The position numbers and the translations under genes were made by a program. The notes below the pieces were generated by a model that saw nothing but the letters and a program-made list of their open reading frames with translations, was not told where the DNA came from and did no database searches. A stretch of 41,492 nt of DNA from Sinorhizobium shofinae (GTDB taxonomy: Bacteria > Pseudomonadota > Alphaproteobacteria > Rhizobiales > Rhizobiaceae): contig MBFK01000103.1 in assembly GCA_001704765.1 (NCBI GenBank), positions 1 to 41,492 on the forward strand, given 5' to 3'. Shown one piece after another: positions 41,387 through 41,492 of this stretch. How positions within the stretch are numbered: position 1 is the stretch's first letter; each line of letters opens with the position of its first letter.

Positions 41387-41492
41387 TGACTTCAATACTT
41401 CAATGGTGAACCGTAAGCGGCAAGCAGACCCCGTCTGGCGGAGGGGGTGAGCGGTCGGATATCGGTAGCGGACCCGATGAGCTGCTGTGAGC

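Noticed and set aside
1..41492. Mobile element, CRISPR, tRNA or attachment site
   Set aside because: I looked for transposase or integrase motifs, regular spaced repeats and tRNA-like cloverleaf ends and saw none; the fossils at 24.2-24.6 kb are not flanked by recognisable insertion-sequence ends.

Overview
The window looks like an accessory replicon or catabolic island of a Rhizobiales bacterium, most likely Sinorhizobium/Ensifer. The DNA is GC-rich, the genes are densely packed with good Shine-Dalgarno sites, and a two-palindrome element at 12082-12178 has the architecture of the rhizobial RIME intergenic repeat. A hydroxyproline-type operon like that of S. meliloti is also present. I found no rRNA, tRNA, CRISPR array, transposase or origin.

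Left part (1-12.3 kb). A dimethylglycine/sarcosine dehydrogenase-like fusion protein (209-2770) ends at a strong terminator. It is followed on the minus strand by a 52-residue Cys-rich protein and a DUF1127-AraC pair; both transcription units carry the same 17-nt upstream element. Next come two divergent aromatic-catabolism units. The minus unit holds a Zn-type alcohol dehydrogenase, a cupin and a flavin hydroxylase broken by a frameshift. The plus unit holds a fumarylacetoacetate hydrolase-family protein, a type I extradiol dioxygenase, an alpha/beta hydrolase and an Ldh2-type dehydrogenase. TTTCGAAA palindromes lie at both ends of the divergent region and again before the dioxygenase. After this come the RIME-like repeat and a DUF1194 protein.

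Middle (13.4-24.1 kb, minus strand). One long operon runs from a polar amino-acid ABC transporter (23947 down to 20926) through HypD-like, HypRE-like, HypO-like and HypH-like enzymes, then a second proline-racemase-family protein and two SDR dehydrogenases. The first four enzymes form a complete route from trans-4-hydroxy-L-proline to 2-oxoglutarate. Tandem identical 19-bp inverted repeats lie upstream. The divergent GntR gene beside them is only a fossil; a homologous intact gntR with a related leader sits 13.6 kb away (37754).

Right part (24.2-41.5 kb). A hydantoinase/oxoprolinase A/B pair, an SDR, a HpcH/HpaI aldolase and a decayed terminal SDR form one minus-strand unit. Upstream, on the same strand, lie a branched-chain-type ABC transporter (binding protein, LivH, LivM, LivG, LivF), an aspartate-type aminotransferase and a LysR regulator. 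A 45-bp promoter-proximal sequence containing an ATA-N9-TAT box, 40 of 45 bases identical, precedes both units and links them in one probable regulon. This looks like an uptake and ring-opening system for an unknown lactam, imide or hydantoin. The right edge holds gntR with a proC-like reductase gene, and an XRE-cupin regulator divergent from an omega-amino acid:pyruvate-type aminotransferase.
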